A stretch of 64,000 nt of DNA from contig CAWBGE010000025.1 of assembly GCA_963788185.1 (NCBI GenBank), positions 1-64,000 of the forward strand. The letters are read 5' to 3'. This document shows positions 43,147 through 51,893 of this stretch, one piece after another. The translations under genes were made by a program, and so were the position numbers. Within the stretch, counting starts at the first letter, position 1. The number at the start of each line of letters is the position of its first letter. This stretch comes from CAIWHR01 sp963788185 (GTDB lineage: Bacteria; Pseudomonadota; Gammaproteobacteria; Burkholderiales; Casimicrobiaceae). Below the pieces are notes generated by a model. It did not search any database. It was not told the origin of the DNA and saw only the letters and a list, made by a program, of their open reading frames with translations.

Positions 43147-44982
43147 GTGTGCGGCATCGCCGGATTTTTCTCCACGCGCAGCGTCGCCCCGACGACGACG
43201 GAACGCATGCTGGCAGCGCTGCGCCGACGCGGGCCCGATGCCGAGCACGCGGTGTTCTTCGATGCGAACCTGAAGCGCACCGACGGCGCCGCGCCCAATG
43301 CGCTCATCCACACCCGGCTGTCGATCATCGACCCCTCTCCCGAGGCCGACCAGCCGATGGCCAATGCGGCGGGCGACGTCTGGATCGCCTACAACGGCGA
43401 AGTCTACGACTGGACCGCGGACGCACAGGCGCTGCGGGACGCGGGTTACGTGTTTCGCACGCGCTCGGACACCGAGTTCATCCTGCATGCCTACGAACAC
43501 TGGGGGATCGACTGCATCGAGCGGCTGCGCGGCATGTTCGCGATCGCCATCGTCGACCTGCGCCGGCGCTGCGTCTATCTCGTGCGCGACCGCCTGGGCC
43601 TCAAGCCCGTCGTCTATGCGCAGCGTCCCGAGGGCCTTGCCTTCGCCTCGACGGTGCGTGCCCTGCTGCCCTGGCTGCCGGCCGAGGCACGGCGATTTTC
43701 CGCCGAAGGGATCGACGCCTATCTCGCCCACCGCACGGTGCCGGCGCCGCGCACGATCATCGACGGCGTGTCGCGACTGCCGCCGGCGCACTATCTTTGC
43801 TACGACCTCGCGACGCACCGCGCTGCGTCGACCGAGTACTGGCGGCCGGCGCCGACGACGGACGCCTGGCTGCCGACCTTCGACGCAGCGATCCGCATGC
43901 GCACGGTGGCCGACCGGCCGCTGGGCGTGTTCCTGTCGTCGGGCATCGACTCGTCGGCGATCGCCTGCCGTCTCGCGGCGATGGGTTTCAATCGCCTGCA
44001 GTCGTTCACCGCCGCTTTCCCGGGAACGGCATTCGACGAGAGCGGGCGGGCTGCGCTGGCCGCGCAGCGGCTGGGACTGCCCAACCTCGCCGTGCCGATC
44101 CCGCAGCGGATCGAACGCGACTTCAGCCGGATCGTCGCCGACCTCGACGAGCCCTTTGCCGATCCGTCCAGCGTGCCGACCTGGTACCTGTCGCGCGAAA
44201 CCACGCGCCACGTCAAGGTGGTGCTGGGCGGCGACGGCGGCGATGAGATGTTCGGCGGCTACAAGCGCTACGCGAAGCACCTGCGCACCCGGTGGCGGCG
44301 CGGCCTCGTGCTGCCGTCGCTCGGAATCGCGCCCAACATCGGCGGCAGCGGCTGGCAGCGGCTGCGCGAAGAACTGCGCCTCGACTGGAAGAGCGCGTAC
44401 GCGTTGCGGTTTTCCGGCATGACGCCGGGCGAGCGCGCCTTTCTCGCGCCCGAAGCCGCGCCGTGCGCACATTACTGGCGTATGCCGGGCGCCGATGCAC
44501 CCGACGACCTTTCGACGTTGCTCGAAATCGATCGCCTCAACTACCTGCCCGACTACATCCTGCGCAAGGCGGACCTGTGCACGATGGCGCACGGCCTGGA
44601 GATGCGCGCGCCGTTTCTCGACCATCGGCTGGTCGCGGCGACCATCGGACTGTCGGCCCGCGAGCGGTTCACCGCGCCGGCAAAGAAGTTCCTCGCGCCG
44701 ACGCTGGCAGCGCTGGGCGACCTCGACCCCTTCGCGCAGAAGAAGCGTGGCTTCAACCCGCCGGTTGCCGGCTGGCTCGAGGGCGACCTCGCGCCACGTC
44801 TGGCGGGCCTGGGGGCGCGGCTGGACCAGTTGACGACGGGCTTTCTCGCGGCGCCGCGCGTCGACGCCTTCGTGGCGACGTGGCGAGTGCGTCCGGCCCT
44901 GGGCGAACAGCTGCTGCAGCTTCTGATTCTCGACGAGTCGCTCGCCCAGCTTGCCGCGCTGGCCGGGGACGCCCAACCATGA
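43147..44982 (+). CDS. Asparagine synthetase-like amidotransferase (second copy)
   Basis: A 611-aa amidotransferase similar in plan to the first. The GTG start at 43147 is fixed by the need for Cys2 at the N-terminus (CGIAGFFST). Glutaminase residues RRRGPDAEHAV and YNGEVYDWTADAQ are present. The synthetase half has FLSSGIDSSAIAC, LGGDGGDEMFGGYKRYA and LEMRAPFLDHRL. Two such enzymes in one cluster suggest two different amidation or aminotransfer reactions on the polymer. Ends with an ATGA overlap to the next gene. Confidence 0.87.
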   Translation: MCGIAGFFSTRSVAPTTTERMLAALRRRGPDAEHAVFFDANLKRTDGAAPNALIHTRLSIIDPSPEADQPMANAAGDVWIAYNGEVYDWTADAQALRDAGYVFRTRSDTEFILHAYEHWGIDCIERLRGMFAIAIVDLRRRCVYLVRDRLGLKPVVYAQRPEGLAFASTVRALLPWLPAEARRFSAEGIDAYLAHRTVPAPRTIIDGVSRLPPAHYLCYDLATHRAASTEYWRPAPTTDAWLPTFDAAIRMRTVADRPLGVFLSSGIDSSAIACRLAAMGFNRLQSFTAAFPGTAFDESGRAALAAQRLGLPNLAVPIPQRIERDFSRIVADLDEPFADPSSVPTWYLSRETTRHVKVVLGGDGGDEMFGGYKRYAKHLRTRWRRGLVLPSLGIAPNIGGSGWQRLREELRLDWKSAYALRFSGMTPGERAFLAPEAAPCAHYWRMPGADAPDDLSTLLEIDRLNYLPDYILRKADLCTMAHGLEMRAPFLDHRLVAATIGLSARERFTAPAKKFLAPTLAALGDLDPFAQKKRGFNPPVAGWLEGDLAPRLAGLGARLDQLTTGFLAAPRVDAFVATWRVRPALGEQLLQLLILDESLAQLAALAGDAQP

Positions 44983-46124
44983 GCAGCCGGGCCTGGGCGC
45001 GGCCGCTGGTCGTCGGGCTGGCGCTCGTCAGCATGGTTGCCGACGTCCTGCCCCGGCGGCGGCGCACGCGGCCGACGAACCCGCGGCGCATCCTCATCGC
45101 CCATCACCTGCTGCTCGGCGACACGCTGATGGTCACGCCGCTGCTCGCCAAGTGCCGGGCCCTGTGGCCGCAATCCGAGATCATCATGACCTGTCCCGTG
45201 CCGTGGGCAGGCCTGTACGCGACGATGCCCTACGGCGTCGAGGCGATCGCCTATGACCCCGCCGACCCGGCAACGCTGGGTCCGTTGCTGAAGCGGCGTG
45301 AGTTCGACCTCGCGCTGATCCCCGGCGACAATCGCCTGCAGTGGCTTGCGCGCGCGCTCGGCGCGCGGTGGATCGTCGCCTTTGCCGGCGACAGCCCGGC
45401 GTGGAAGGACTGGCCGGGCGACGAGTTGCGCGCGTATCCGGACATTGCGATGGCCTGGGGGGACATCTGCGCGCTGCTCGTCGACGGGCCTGCACCTGCA
45501 CCGTTCGTGCGTGCCGACTGGCCCCAGCCGCCCGTAGCGATCTTCCGCCAGCCGCCACGGCCCTATGTCGTGCTGCACATCGGCGCGAGCACGCCGCTGA
45601 AACAGTGGTCGCCGCGGCGCTGGCGGGCGATCGGCAAACGGCTGGCCGATGCCGGTTATGCGGTCGCGCTTTCGGTCGGACCGGGCGAGGCGCAACTCCT
45701 CGACCCGATCGATCCGTCGGGCCGCTGGACGCGCTACGCGGGATCGCTGTCGGTGGCCGAGTTGTGGCGGCTGTTCGTCGATGCCGAACTCGTCGTCTGC
45801 CCGGACACCGGGGTGGCGCACCTCGCGCGCATCGTCGGCGTGCCGGCCGTCGTCCTCTACGGGCCGGGATCGGCACTGCTGTCGGGCGCGGGGGATTTCT
45901 GGCGCAAGAGTCCGTATACCGCGGTGACGATTCCCGACTTTCCCTGCCGCGATCAGCACGTCACCATGAAGCGCCAGATTTCCTGGGTCCGGCGCTGCGA
46001 ACGCTTTCCCGGCGATGGCCCCGAACGCTGCGGCGAAGCGAAGTGCATGCTCGCGCTGTCCGAGGAGATGGTGTGGGCTGCGATCTCCGAACGCCTGGCT
46101 CACGGCTCCCCCGAGGCCGCATGA
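44979..46124 (+). CDS. Glycosyltransferase family 9, heptosyltransferase type
   Basis: A 381-aa GT9 protein. The N-terminal LIAHHLLLGDTLMVTPLLAKC replaces the usual 'GDhh' pattern with a conserved GDTLMVTPL. The C-terminal half has VLHIGASTPLKQWSPRRWRAI and VVCPDTGVAHLARIVGVPAVVLYGPGS in parts. A C-terminal Cys-rich tail (FPCRDQ, RRCERF, RCGEAKC) is present. A membrane-adjacent N-terminal helix (RPLVVGLALVSMVADVL) may anchor it at the inner membrane. Confidence 0.87.
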   Translation: MSSRAWARPLVVGLALVSMVADVLPRRRRTRPTNPRRILIAHHLLLGDTLMVTPLLAKCRALWPQSEIIMTCPVPWAGLYATMPYGVEAIAYDPADPATLGPLLKRREFDLALIPGDNRLQWLARALGARWIVAFAGDSPAWKDWPGDELRAYPDIAMAWGDICALLVDGPAPAPFVRADWPQPPVAIFRQPPRPYVVLHIGASTPLKQWSPRRWRAIGKRLADAGYAVALSVGPGEAQLLDPIDPSGRWTRYAGSLSVAELWRLFVDAELVVCPDTGVAHLARIVGVPAVVLYGPGSALLSGAGDFWRKSPYTAVTIPDFPCRDQHVTMKRQISWVRRCERFPGDGPERCGEAKCMLALSEEMVWAAISERLAHGSPEAA

Positions 46125-46180
46125 GCGCGACGGGCCGCCCCGAGGGCGAATGCCGGAGCGCGCAGCGCGAAGGTAGTCCA
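46122..46180 (+). repeat. TGAGCGCG dispersed repeat, full copy
   Basis: It starts at the TGA of the glycosyltransferase gene and ends with GAAGGTAGTCCA. This is the clearest full copy. A TATAAT box follows 34 bp after it. Confidence 0.8.
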
Positions 46181-46214
46181 GTGAGCGTCGCTTCTCGGCC
46201 CTCCGTGCTGCCCG

Positions 46215-46220
46215 TATAAT
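46215..46220 (+). promoter_or_regulatory. Likely -10 element of the type II FAS-like operon
   Basis: TATAAT followed by TCGC lies 97 bp before the first gene of the lipid operon. A -35-like TTCTCG is 17 bp upstream. The 192-bp gap (46125-46316) otherwise contains only the dispersed repeat. Confidence 0.45.
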
Positions 46221-46316
46221 TCGCAGACTGGACGGTGCAGACGAGCCGTCTTCCGAACGAGTCTGGCCGGATCGCAGCGACGACCGCCGCCAGAACCCAC
46301 CTGCCGGCCGGAGGCC

Positions 46317-46928
46317 ATGGCGGATCTTCCTCTCGGTGTGCTGACGGCGACGGTCTGGACCTACTGGTTCTGCGTCGGCTACATGATCGTTCGCATCCGC
46401 CGCAAGCAGCGCAAGCTCGTCGGCGTCCCCGAACAGGCGCTGGAGCGCACGATGTGGCTCGTCTGGGTGCCGCTCGTCGTCCTGTGGGCGACGCTGCCTT
46501 GGCAGGCGCTACGCCACGCGACCGGGCTTCTGGCGCTGCCCGAATTCGCCCGTGGCGGCGGACTCGCCATGGCCGTGCGCCTGGTTGCGGCGCTGGGCGC
46601 GGTGACCTGCCTCGCCTTCACGATCCGCTGCTGGATCCAGATGGGCAAGGACTGGCGGATGGAGGCCTCGCGCGACAATACCAACCTCATCACCGACGGA
46701 CTGTTCAGTCGTATCCGGCATCCGATCTACGCGTTCTCGGTCGCGCTGATGCTTTGCTCGGCGGTGATCCTGCCGTCGTTGCCGATGCTGGCCGTCGCCG
46801 TCGTCCACGTGCTGCTGATGAACATCAAGGCGCGCAACGAGGAGCGCCACCTGCTGCAATCCCATGGCGAAGCCTACGCCCGCTACATCGCGCGCACCGG
46901 ACGCTTCTTTCCGCGGCTCGGTTCCTGA
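46317..46928 (+). CDS. Isoprenylcysteine methyltransferase-like membrane protein
   Basis: A 203-aa membrane protein with five or so helices. The C-terminal block is ICMT/PEMT-like: NLITDGLFSRIRHPIYAFSV and EERHLLQSHGEAYARYIART, which in related enzymes bind SAM and methylate a membrane-embedded substrate. It is the first gene of the operon and may methylate the lipid product, but family members of unknown substrate are common. The next gene starts 65 bases before this one ends. Confidence 0.82.
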   Translation: MADLPLGVLTATVWTYWFCVGYMIVRIRRKQRKLVGVPEQALERTMWLVWVPLVVLWATLPWQALRHATGLLALPEFARGGGLAMAVRLVAALGAVTCLAFTIRCWIQMGKDWRMEASRDNTNLITDGLFSRIRHPIYAFSVALMLCSAVILPSLPMLAVAVVHVLLMNIKARNEERHLLQSHGEAYARYIARTGRFFPRLGS

Positions 46929-47952
46929 GGCACCCGATCGCGGGCGCCGCGCCTGCGTCGCGCTGGCCGCGCTCGCCCCCTTCGGCGTCGCAGCACAAGC
47001 GCTGTGGCCCGCGCCGGATCGCCCGCCGAAGCAGCAACCCGAGGACGTCGACCGCGAAACAGCGTCGAGGCTCTTTCGCCTCGATCCCGATCGCATCGCG
47101 GCCGCCGACGTCCGCGAGATTCTGCAGCGCGTTCCGGCGCCCCGCATCATCGCACTGCAAGGCAGCGTTGCGCTGGTGACGATGGAGCCGCTGGCCGAAT
47201 TCCTGATCGCCATGGGGTTTCCGGCGGACAAGCTCGCGCATCCCCGCGACGGCGCGCTCACGCACGGCAGTTTCGGCAGCAGCGAGGTGCTCGCCGGCAC
47301 GATCGCCTGGCATTACGAGCGCGAGGGCGTCGTTCCGCTGCTGATCGGGCACAGCCAGGGCGGGATGCTGGCGATCCGCACGCTGCACGAGCTCGCCGGC
47401 GCGTTCAACGAATCGCTCGCCGTCTGGGATCCGGTCCTGGACGAGGCGCAGCCCCGGACGACCATCACCGACCCGCGCACGGGACGCGAACGTCCGGTGC
47501 TCGGGCTCAAGCTGCCGTGGGCTGCCGCGATCGCCACCGGCAAATTGCCGCGCCTGATGCTCGGCCAGTGGTCGATGCTCGCGCGCCTCACCCGGATCCC
47601 CGACACCGTCGGCGAGTTCACCGGCTTCGCGATGGAATGGGATCCGATCGCCGGCAACTTCGGCAGCGTCGATCCCTACGTCGCGACGGGGACGGCGCGC
47701 GTGCGCAACGTGCTCCTTCCCTCCGCGTACAATCACATCTCGCTCCCGCAACTCGCCCATCTGGCGGCCCAGCCGGCGACCCGTGCGTGGATCGACGACT
47801 ACGTGCCGGATCGCGCCGCCGCGCTGCCGTCGGCGGAATTCGACACCGTGAATATCGTCCATGCCGCCGAGATCTGGCACAGCGTGAAAAGACATTGGTG
47901 CCGCGAAGCGCAGCGCCTGCTGGCGGCGACTGCGGAAAAGGCGACGTCGTGA
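46864..47952 (+). CDS. Putative exported alpha/beta hydrolase
   Basis: A 362-aa serine hydrolase. The nucleophile elbow is LLIGHSQGGM (Ser164). A hydrophobic stretch near residues 30-47 (ACVALAALAPFGVAAQAL) after Arg residues may be a signal sequence; no start codon lies close to it, so the ATG at 46864 inside the previous gene is used although it gives an unusually long N-terminus. It is clearly paralogous to the lipoprotein hydrolase at 49232: shared are AWHYER(E/D)GV, (I/V)GHSQGG, LAGAF, and IWHS/VWHSxKRHWxREAQ near the C-terminus. Possible lipase/esterase or acyl-chain release role. Confidence 0.78.
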   Translation: MAKPTPATSRAPDASFRGSVPEAPDRGRRACVALAALAPFGVAAQALWPAPDRPPKQQPEDVDRETASRLFRLDPDRIAAADVREILQRVPAPRIIALQGSVALVTMEPLAEFLIAMGFPADKLAHPRDGALTHGSFGSSEVLAGTIAWHYEREGVVPLLIGHSQGGMLAIRTLHELAGAFNESLAVWDPVLDEAQPRTTITDPRTGRERPVLGLKLPWAAAIATGKLPRLMLGQWSMLARLTRIPDTVGEFTGFAMEWDPIAGNFGSVDPYVATGTARVRNVLLPSAYNHISLPQLAHLAAQPATRAWIDDYVPDRAAALPSAEFDTVNIVHAAEIWHSVKRHWCREAQRLLAATAEKATS

Positions 47953-49235
47953 GAGGCCGTCTCAATCTGTTCCAGAAGGCGATGTTGCGGTGGCGGGATC
48001 TCCACCCGTACAACGCGGTGCACGTCGTCCGGGTCGCGGAACCGCTCGACGCCGCGCGGTTGCGCGCCACGATCGAGTCGACGCTGCAACTGCTGGGTCT
48101 CACGGGATTCGAGCTCGACGTCGAAGGCGGGCGCTACGACTATCGCGGCGGCCCCGTGTCGGTCGCGCTCGACGTATTCGACGCGCAGGGCGACGCGCGC
48201 GCGGTCGCGTATCGCGAGATCGGGCGCCGCCTGAACTTCCCGTTTCCGCGCTCGGGTCCGATCGACCCCTTCCGTTTTTTCGCGATCGACGATGGCGCCA
48301 CTTTCCTGCTGGGCCTGGCCTACGACCACGTCATCGCCGGCGGCGACTCGATCGTCGCCCTGATGCGATCGCTGCACGACCGCTACCGCGACCGAACGGC
48401 CCCGCCGCCGCGGCCGCTCGACCTCTTTCCCCCGAATTACCTCCGCCTGTTCAGGCTGCACCTCGGCGCGATCTTTCGCGGCCTGCCGGGACTCGCGACG
48501 ATGCTTTCGAGCTGCCGGCACACGGCACGCCCGTACTACCGGGATGACGTGCCGCCGACCAACGAGTATGCGAGCTACCGCATCGAAAGCGCGGATCTGC
48601 AGCGCGCACTCAAGGTGACGAAAGCCTGGGGCGTCACCCTCAACGATCTCCTGCTCGCCCTGCTGCTGCAGGCGATGGCGCCGCTGGCCGAAGAGCGCAA
48701 GACCCGGCGCCGGCGGCTGCTGGCGGCCGCATCGATCGTCAACATCCGCCGCGCATTCCAGCCGCCGGCAAGCGAGACCTTCGGCCAGTTCCTGAGTTCG
48801 TTCCGCGTCACCCATGCGATGCCGACGGGGATCTCGCTGCCCGATCTGGTCCGCGATGTCCACGAGGAAACCGAACGTACCAAGCGCCGCAAGCTCTGGC
48901 TGCAGACGCTGCTCGGGATCGCCGGCAGCGAGCTCTCGTGGCGCCATATGTCGCCCGAGCGGCAATCCACCTTCCATGCCAAGAACTATCCGGCCTGGGG
49001 CGGGGTCACCCTCGTCAATGTCGACGCCCTGTGGCGGGAGGCCGGCGAAGGCGAGCCCCCCGAGTACATCCGGGGCGTGCCCACCGGGCCCATGTCGCCG
49101 CTGGTTGTTGCGGGCTCGACAACGCAGGGCGCGCTGCAGCTGGGGATCTCGTGGCGCAGCGCTGCATTCACGCGCGAGGTCGTGGATAATCTCGTCGCCC
49201 GCATGCTGGCCGGGTTCAACTCGCTGAAATCATGA
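47949..49235 (+). CDS. Condensation-domain-like acyltransferase
   Basis: A 428-aa protein of the CoA-dependent acyltransferase/condensation superfamily (as in PapA, wax ester synthase and NRPS C-domains). The active-site motif normally HHxxxDG reads YDHVIAGGDS (residues 125-134): the catalytic second His is kept (His127) but the first His is Asp and the Asp is Gly. The C-terminal AWGGVTLVNVDALW and TQGALQLGISWRS fit the second subdomain. GTG start overlaps the previous stop (GTGA). It lies between the two paralogous hydrolases. Likely transfers an acyl group from the operon's ACP to an alcohol or amine. Confidence 0.76.
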   Translation: MRGRLNLFQKAMLRWRDLHPYNAVHVVRVAEPLDAARLRATIESTLQLLGLTGFELDVEGGRYDYRGGPVSVALDVFDAQGDARAVAYREIGRRLNFPFPRSGPIDPFRFFAIDDGATFLLGLAYDHVIAGGDSIVALMRSLHDRYRDRTAPPPRPLDLFPPNYLRLFRLHLGAIFRGLPGLATMLSSCRHTARPYYRDDVPPTNEYASYRIESADLQRALKVTKAWGVTLNDLLLALLLQAMAPLAEERKTRRRRLLAAASIVNIRRAFQPPASETFGQFLSSFRVTHAMPTGISLPDLVRDVHEETERTKRRKLWLQTLLGIAGSELSWRHMSPERQSTFHAKNYPAWGGVTLVNVDALWREAGEGEPPEYIRGVPTGPMSPLVVAGSTTQGALQLGISWRSAAFTREVVDNLVARMLAGFNSLKS

Positions 49236-50275
49236 GCTTTCTCTTCCGCCGACCCGTTGCGGCCTTCGTGCTGGGCTTGGTCCTGCTGCTTGCCGGCTGC
49301 GCCAACGCGCCGCTGCATCCCGATTCTGCCGCGCCTGCCGGACCTGCCGCTCCGCTCGACCGCGCGCTCGAAGACCGGATCCTGGCGCTCGACCCCGAGC
49401 GCATCAGCGATCGCGATGTTCGCGAGACGCTGGCGCGCGGGCCGACGCCGCACGTGATGCTGATCCACGGCGGCATCTACCCCGTGCACCTGCTGATGGA
49501 GTCGTTCTCGGAGTTCCTGACCGGAATGGGCTACCCGGTCGACCGGATCCGCGACCCCGGCGAAACCACGCTTTCGCGCAGCCCCTACGAGAGCGCCGAC
49601 CGCCAGGCCGGCGTCGTCGCGTGGCACTACGAGCGCGACGGCGTGCGACCGCTGTTGGTCGGCCACAGCCAAGGGGGGATTCAGGTCGTCAAGATCCTGC
49701 ACACGCTCGCCGGCGCATTCGACAACGAGCTGCGCGTGTTCAACCCGCTGACCGGCGACTTCGAGCCGCGCACGACCATCGTCGATCCGCTGACCGGCCG
49801 GCAGCGGCCCGTGGTGGGCGTTTCGGTCGCCTACGCATCGGTGATCGGCACCGGCGGCTGGTCGCTGGCGCTGCCTGTCCACTGGGGCGTTTTCCCGATG
49901 GTGAGGACTATCCCCGACACCGTCGACGCGTTTACCGGCTACCGGATCGGCCTCGACCTTTTCGCCTGGGATGTGCCGGGCCTGGAAGACCTCAAGACTT
50001 TCCATGCCAGCGGCAAGGCTCGGGTTCGCAACGTCACGCTGCCCGCGACCTATTCGCACGTGTTCGTGCCCGACACCGTGCACCTCGTCGAGGACCCGGC
50101 GCTTCGCGAGTGGATCAACGCCTTCGACCCGTCCAGGGAAGAGAGCTGGAAATCGCCGCCGGAGCAAAACGCCGACAACGTGCTGTGGGCGGCCGACGTC
50201 TGGCACAGCATCAAGCGCCACTGGGCGCGGGAAGCCCAGCAATTCGTCAACGCGCGGCGCGGCGGCAAGCCTTGA
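49232..50275 (+). CDS. Lipoprotein alpha/beta hydrolase
   Basis: A 347-aa predicted lipoprotein. Signal peptide with lipobox LLAGC (Cys23). Hydrolase elbow LLVGHSQGGI with Ser146; HVMLIHGGIYPV resembles the oxyanion-hole strand. Paralogue of the hydrolase at 46864. Overlaps the condensation gene stop by four bases. It would sit on the membrane facing the periplasm. Substrate unknown; it may act on the lipid made by this operon. Confidence 0.82.
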   Translation: MSFLFRRPVAAFVLGLVLLLAGCANAPLHPDSAAPAGPAAPLDRALEDRILALDPERISDRDVRETLARGPTPHVMLIHGGIYPVHLLMESFSEFLTGMGYPVDRIRDPGETTLSRSPYESADRQAGVVAWHYERDGVRPLLVGHSQGGIQVVKILHTLAGAFDNELRVFNPLTGDFEPRTTIVDPLTGRQRPVVGVSVAYASVIGTGGWSLALPVHWGVFPMVRTIPDTVDAFTGYRIGLDLFAWDVPGLEDLKTFHASGKARVRNVTLPATYSHVFVPDTVHLVEDPALREWINAFDPSREESWKSPPEQNADNVLWAADVWHSIKRHWAREAQQFVNARRGGKP

Positions 50276-50368
50276 CCGGACAGGGTAAAATGTTCGGCTG
50301 AACTGCCGAAACCGGGCCGAGAGGCCGGGTCCAGACCCCAATCAGCACCGCGGAGCGCGTAACCCACC

Positions 50369-51124
50369 ATGTCGGGCGCCCTGGAACACAAAGTCGCCCT
50401 CGTGACGGGCGCCGCGCGCGGCATCGGCCGCGCGGTGGCACTGAAGCTCGCGTCGGAAGGCTGCGACATTGCCGCCAACTACTACAACAGCGCCGACGAT
50501 GCCGAGGCGCTGTGCGCCGAAATTCGCGCGCTGGGACGGCGCGCCATCGCCATTCAGGGCAGCGTCGGCATTCCCGACAGCGTCGACGAGATCTTCGCCG
50601 AGTTCCGCCGGCACTTCGATCGCCTCGACATCATCGTCAGCAACGCCGCCAGCGGGGTGCTGAAGCCCACGCTCGAGATGGGTCTCAAGCACTGGCGCTG
50701 GTGCATGGAGACCAACGCGCTGGCACTCAACCTGCTTGCGCAACGTGGGCTGGAGTTCATGGGCAGCAGCGGCCGGATCATCGCCATGTCGAGCCTGGGC
50801 GCCACGCGCGCGATGCCCTCGTACGGCTTTGTCGGCGCGTCGAAGGCGGCCCTCGAGTCGCTGGCGCGCGCGCTGGCGCAGGAACTGGGGCCGCGCGGCA
50901 TCCGCGTCAACGTCGTCAGTGCCGGCGTCGTCGATACCGACGCGCTCGCGTATTTTCCCAATCGCGACGAACTTCTCGCCGATTTCGCCCGCCGCACGCC
51001 GGCCGGGCCGGTGCTGACGCCGCAGGACGTCGCCGGCGCCGTCTACCTCCTCTGCCTGCCCGAGGCCGCGATGATCAACGGTCACACGCTGGTCGTCGAC
51101 GGCGGCTTCGCGATTTCCGGATGA
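50369..51124 (+). CDS. Enoyl-ACP reductase III (FabL-like SDR)
   Basis: A 251-aa short-chain reductase closest in pattern to Bacillus FabL. The NADPH loop is TGAARGIG. SNAASGVLKPTLEM, MSSLGATRAMPSYGFVGASK and VVDTDALAYFPNRDELL all match FabL blocks. The Tyr152-x6-Lys159 spacing is that of enoyl-ACP reductases rather than the YxxxK of ordinary SDRs. It would reduce trans-2-enoyl-ACP in the operon's elongation cycle. Four-base overlap with the next gene. Confidence 0.86.
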   Translation: MSGALEHKVALVTGAARGIGRAVALKLASEGCDIAANYYNSADDAEALCAEIRALGRRAIAIQGSVGIPDSVDEIFAEFRRHFDRLDIIVSNAASGVLKPTLEMGLKHWRWCMETNALALNLLAQRGLEFMGSSGRIIAMSSLGATRAMPSYGFVGASKAALESLARALAQELGPRGIRVNVVSAGVVDTDALAYFPNRDELLADFARRTPAGPVLTPQDVAGAVYLLCLPEAAMINGHTLVVDGGFAISG

Positions 51125-51888
51125 GCGCGATCCTTCCCGAGTCCGGCATCGCCGGCAAGATCGCCATCGTGACCGGCGGCAGCCGCGGCATCGGCCGGGC
51201 GATCGTCGAGCTGCTGGCCAGCGAAGGCGCAGACGTCACGTTCTTCTACCGTAGCGACGCCGCGGCCGCGAACGAAGTCACCGCCGCCGGCATCGGTGCG
51301 GGCCACCGGATTGCCGCCGTGCAGGTGGACATCCGCGATGCAGCAGCCTGCGCCGAGGCGGTCGAGCGCGTCGTCGAGCGCTGCGGGCGCATCGACATCC
51401 TCGTCAACAACGCCGGCACGATCCGCGACAATCCGCTGCTCGCGTTCGACGACAGCGACGTCGATGCGGTAATCGACACCAACGTCAAGGGCGTGTTCAA
51501 CGTGACGCGCGCGGCGGCGCCGCACATGGTGAGCAAGCGCGCGGGGCGCATCGTCAACCTCTCGTCGGTCTCCGCCGAGAAGGGCGGCCGCGGCCAGACC
51601 AATTACGCGGCCAGCAAGGGCGCGATCAACGCTTTCACCCGCGCGCTTGCCGTCGAACTCGCCCCACGCCGCATCACCGTCAACGCAGTCGCGCCCGGCG
51701 TCATCGAAACCGAGATGTCGAGGGAAGTGCGCGAACAGGCCGGCGACGAGATCAAGTCGCGGATCCTGCTGAAACGCTACGGCAAGCCCGAGGAAATAGC
51801 CTACGCAGTGTGGTTCCTGGTCTCCGCTTACGCAGATTACGTGACGGGCCAGGTGTTCAGCATCGATGGTGGCTTCAAAATGGAGTGA
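51121..51888 (+). CDS. 3-oxoacyl-ACP reductase, FabG type
   Basis: A 255-aa SDR ketoreductase. TGGSRGIG cofactor loop, NNAGTIRDN, and the catalytic NYAASKGAINAFTRALAVELA (Ser-Tyr-Lys, YxxxK). PGVIETEM and VTGQVFSIDGGF complete the family. It reduces 3-ketoacyl-ACP. A FabG of primary metabolism would normally lie with fabD/acpP, so this is an extra dedicated copy. Confidence 0.92.
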   Translation: MSAILPESGIAGKIAIVTGGSRGIGRAIVELLASEGADVTFFYRSDAAAANEVTAAGIGAGHRIAAVQVDIRDAAACAEAVERVVERCGRIDILVNNAGTIRDNPLLAFDDSDVDAVIDTNVKGVFNVTRAAAPHMVSKRAGRIVNLSSVSAEKGGRGQTNYAASKGAINAFTRALAVELAPRRITVNAVAPGVIETEMSREVREQAGDEIKSRILLKRYGKPEEIAYAVWFLVSAYADYVTGQVFSIDGGFKME

Positions 51889-51893
51889 CGACA

